From the NCBI GenBank assembly GCA_021156365.1, contig JAJNDK010000002.1, positions 310,001 through 374,000 on the forward strand: DNA of 64,000 nt, read 5' to 3'. The translations under genes were made by a program, and so were the position numbers. Shown one piece after another: positions 62,258 to 64,000 of this stretch (position 1 is its first letter; each line of letters begins with the position of its first letter). The notes under the pieces were generated by a model. It had not been told where the DNA came from, made no database searches, and worked only from the letters and a program-made list of their open reading frames with translations. The DNA is from Bacteroidota bacterium. Its GTDB lineage: Bacteria; Bacteroidota; Bacteroidia; B-17B0; Aurantibacillaceae.

Positions 62258-62738
62258 AAAAGTATACGCCAAGCTTACTACCGTTGATGAATTGAAACAA
62301 CGACTTGCTGTCGTAAATTTTTTCGGAAGGAAAATTGTTTTCACCAATGGTGTATTCGACATCCTTCACACCGGCCATGTGGATTACCTCAGCAAAGCAC
62401 GTGATCTCGGCGACTTCCTGGTTGTTGGCCTGAATACCGACAGCTCTGTAAAACGCCTGAACAAAGGCCCGGAACGTCCGATCAATAACGAACAGGCACG
62501 GGCAACTGTATTGGGGGCACTGGAATGTGTAAATGCGGTTATCTTCTTCGATGAAGACACTCCTTATGAACTGATCAAAGCATTGCAACCGGACGTATTG
62601 GTAAAAGGCAGTGATTATAAACCGGAAGATATTATGGGCTCCGATATTGTAAAAGCGAAAGGCGGGGAAGTAAAAACGATCGAGCTGTCGCAGGGTTTTT
62701 CAACTACGAATATCATTAAGAAAATTTCAGGGAGCTGA
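62244..62738 (+). CDS. rfaE2: D-glycero-beta-D-manno-heptose 1-phosphate adenylyltransferase
   Basis: A 164-residue stand-alone nucleotidyltransferase. The HxGH motif lies in TNGVFDILHTGHVDYL and the ISTTS-type signature appears as GFSTTNIIKK near the C-terminus. It activates heptose-1-P with ATP for LPS core synthesis; the kinase half (HldA) is not in the window. Overlap with the upstream membrane protein suggests envelope-related co-expression. Confidence 0.93.
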   Translation: MSLNKKVYAKLTTVDELKQRLAVVNFFGRKIVFTNGVFDILHTGHVDYLSKARDLGDFLVVGLNTDSSVKRLNKGPERPINNEQARATVLGALECVNAVIFFDEDTPYELIKALQPDVLVKGSDYKPEDIMGSDIVKAKGGEVKTIELSQGFSTTNIIKKISGS

Positions 62739-62842
62739 GAGATAGCAGAGCCAGGACTGTTAGGCGCAAGATGCAGGATATATTTCGGAAAATAATGTGG
62801 CTGATCTCAAAAGGGATTAACAACCAGAAACCCGGAACCCGA

Positions 62843-62860
62843 TCCCGATAACTATCGGGA
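62843..62860. repeat. Short dispersed palindrome (TCCCGATA-AC-TATCGGGA)
   Basis: Perfect 8-bp arms with a 2-nt loop in the convergent rfaE2/gmk spacer. The half-site TATCGGGATC recurs at 17152-17161, and another imperfect TCCCG/CGGGA palindrome is at 59124-59139. Confidence 0.6.
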
Positions 62861-63436
62861 CTAACACTTATCCAGGAATTCTTTCACGATACGTTCTGCA
62901 TCTTCAAATGCTATGTCAAGGTGTTCATTCAGGATAAAACGATCAAAGAGACTTGCTGTTTTTAATTCTTTTTCAGCTTTGTCGAGGCGGCGGGCAATGC
63001 TTTCCTGGTTGTCAGTACTGCGGCTGCGCAGGCGTTCTTCGAGGATCTTGATAGAAGGAGGCATCACAAAAATAGCCAGTGCATTATCTTTGAACTGGTT
63101 TTTCAGGTTCAATCCACCTTCCACATCGATATCAAAGATCACATGCTTGCCTTTTGCCCAGATACGCTCCACTTCTTCCCGCAGTGTACCGTAGCAGGTG
63201 CCTGAATACACTTCTTCCCATTCGAGGAATTCGCCCTTGTCTACTTTCTGTTTGAACTCTTCAGGCGTGAGGTAATAATAATCTTTCCCGTTTTGCTCCA
63301 CACCACGTTGATCGCGGCTGGTAGCAGAGATAGAAAATTCGATCTGATCCGGAAAGGTTTTGAGCAGGTGTCTTACAATCGTCGTTTTCCCTGATCCGGA
63401 TGGCGCTGAAAAGATAATGAGTTTACCATTTCCCAT
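62861..63436 (-). CDS. gmk: Guanylate kinase
   Basis: A 191-residue protein with the P-loop SAPSGSGKTTIVRHLL near the N-terminus, the GMP-binding SATSRDQRGVEQNGKDYYYL, VIFDIDVEGGLNLK and the lid RLRSRSTDNQESI. It converts GMP to GDP with ATP. The ATG at 63436 is preferred; a TTG two codons earlier is the only upstream option. The promoter is immediately upstream. Confidence 0.96.
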   Translation of the reverse strand: MGNGKLIIFSAPSGSGKTTIVRHLLKTFPDQIEFSISATSRDQRGVEQNGKDYYYLTPEEFKQKVDKGEFLEWEEVYSGTCYGTLREEVERIWAKGKHVIFDIDVEGGLNLKNQFKDNALAIFVMPPSIKILEERLRSRSTDNQESIARRLDKAEKELKTASLFDRFILNEHLDIAFEDAERIVKEFLDKC

Positions 63437-63439
63437 GCG

Positions 63440-63469
63440 CAAAGATAGGAAGTATATTGTTTTGGCAAA
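63440..63469 (-). promoter_or_regulatory. Bacteroidota-type promoter of gmk, nearly leaderless
   Basis: On the minus strand TTTG (63466-63469), an 18-nt spacer and TATCTTTG (63440-63447). The -7 box ends 3 nt before the ATG. Confidence 0.75.
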
Positions 63470-63478
63470 ATCATTCGC

Positions 63479-64000
63479 TTACAGGGCGATCACTTCACCT
63501 TTATGCGGAATGACCACTTCGCCAAAACCGGCATCCAGCAATGTAGTACGCCATACTTCTTTGGTATCCGTTTCTCCATGCACCAAAAACACTTTCTTTA
63601 CAAGGGATTTATCCTGGCAGTCGAGGAAGCGCAGCATCTCCTCATAATCACCATGAGCGCTGTAGGATGCAATACTTTCCACTTCCGCACGCACTTCCAG
63701 TTCCTGCCCGAAGATCCGGACCTGTTTATCACCCCGCAGGATCTTCCCTCCCAATGAATTAGGGGAGCAATAGCCCACTGCCAGTATCGTATTGCGCGGA
63801 TCGGAAATATTGTGTGCAATGTGATGTTTTACCCTGCCCGCTTCCATCATACCCGAAGCCGAAATAATGATGCAGGGTTGTTTGTATTCGTTCAGGCGCA
63901 TGGAATCTTCTTTCTTCTGTATATACACCAACCCCTGGAAACCGAAAGGATCCGGATCTTTTTTGATGTATTCCTGCAGGCTGTCGTTCAGGCTGTATAC
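63479..64000 (-). CDS. MBL-fold RNA/DNA-processing hydrolase (beta-CASP type), C-terminal part
   Basis: The 3' 174 codons are inside the window; the frame stays open through the right edge, so the gene is truncated. It has beta-CASP/RMMBL motifs: CIIISASGMMEAGRVKHHI, TILAVGYCSPNSLGG, SIASYSAHGDYEEMLRFL and VFLVHGETD. These match CPSF73-like exonuclease/endonuclease metallo-hydrolases. The zinc-binding HxHxDH half lies beyond the window. It is upstream of and co-directional with gmk (42 bp). Confidence 0.85.
   Translation of the reverse strand, partial: VYSLNDSLQEYIKKDPDPFGFQGLVYIQKKEDSMRLNEYKQPCIIISASGMMEAGRVKHHIAHNISDPRNTILAVGYCSPNSLGGKILRGDKQVRIFGQELEVRAEVESIASYSAHGDYEEMLRFLDCQDKSLVKKVFLVHGETDTKEVWRTTLLDAGFGEVVIPHKGEVIAL

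Noticed and set aside
1-64000. tRNA and rRNA genes, prophage or integrative element
   Set aside because: I found no cloverleaf with a T-loop consensus, no rRNA sequence, and no integrase, transposase or phage structural gene when reading the spacers and ORFs; a tRNAscan run would confirm this.

Overview
The window is chromosomal DNA from a member of the Bacteroidota. Three independent signals support this. At least five secreted proteins end in type IX secretion (T9SS) sorting domains (four type A, one gliding-motility/CHU_C type B). SprB, PKD and choice-of-anchor modules are abundant, and an IPExxxVDY-family gene is present. Several genes also carry the Bacteroidota -7 promoter element TAnnTTTG. 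A gliding or surface-degrading, possibly uncultured, lineage such as Chitinophagales fits, but I cannot place it below phylum. I saw no rRNA, tRNA, CRISPR array, integrase or intact transposase.

Layout. 1-4.4 kb (minus): a secreted FN3-like protein, a large PrsW-type membrane protease and a polysaccharide flippase. 4.8-15 kb (plus): two adjacent giant secreted proteases (subtilisin-like S8, then reprolysin-like zinc protease) closed by a strong terminator. 15-21.4 kb (minus): IPExxxVDY protein, YD-repeat-like protein and MazG-like hydrolase; then a three-gene signalling operon (membrane protein, ECF-type sigma factor, transmembrane protein with a formylglycine-generating-enzyme-like ectodomain); then dtd. 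21.5-26 kb: a T9SS propeller protein followed by a scrambled accessory patch with a T9SS tail remnant, a 63-bp heptad-repeat ORF, a structured leader, a frameshifted gene and REP-like palindromes. 26-33.7 kb (minus): a 2542-residue surface protein with 15 SprB repeats, one of which is split by a SPRY-like domain.

34-64 kb is mostly housekeeping: slyD, an ALDH7-type aldehyde dehydrogenase, prfB with its programmed +1 frameshift, a LamG-containing LytS-type histidine kinase with a receiver-only regulator, a GyrI-like protein, hemL with arsC and lipoprotein genes, a secreted TPR-CHAT protein, pgeF, an alpha/beta hydrolase, a Lon-substrate-binding-domain protein, recX, photolyase, three beta-barrel-like proteins, yraN, an M1 aminopeptidase, a T9SS type B protein, a YjbR protein, nfu, nadB, panD, an LPG-synthase-type membrane protein, rfaE2, gmk and a truncated MBL-fold hydrolase.

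The loci I find most unusual are: the sigma factor/FGE-like operon; the SPRY domain nested in a SprB repeat; the 24.3-26 kb patch; promoters that sit 3-7 nt from the start codon (prfB, panD, gmk); and a promoter embedded in a terminator at 15.64 kb.
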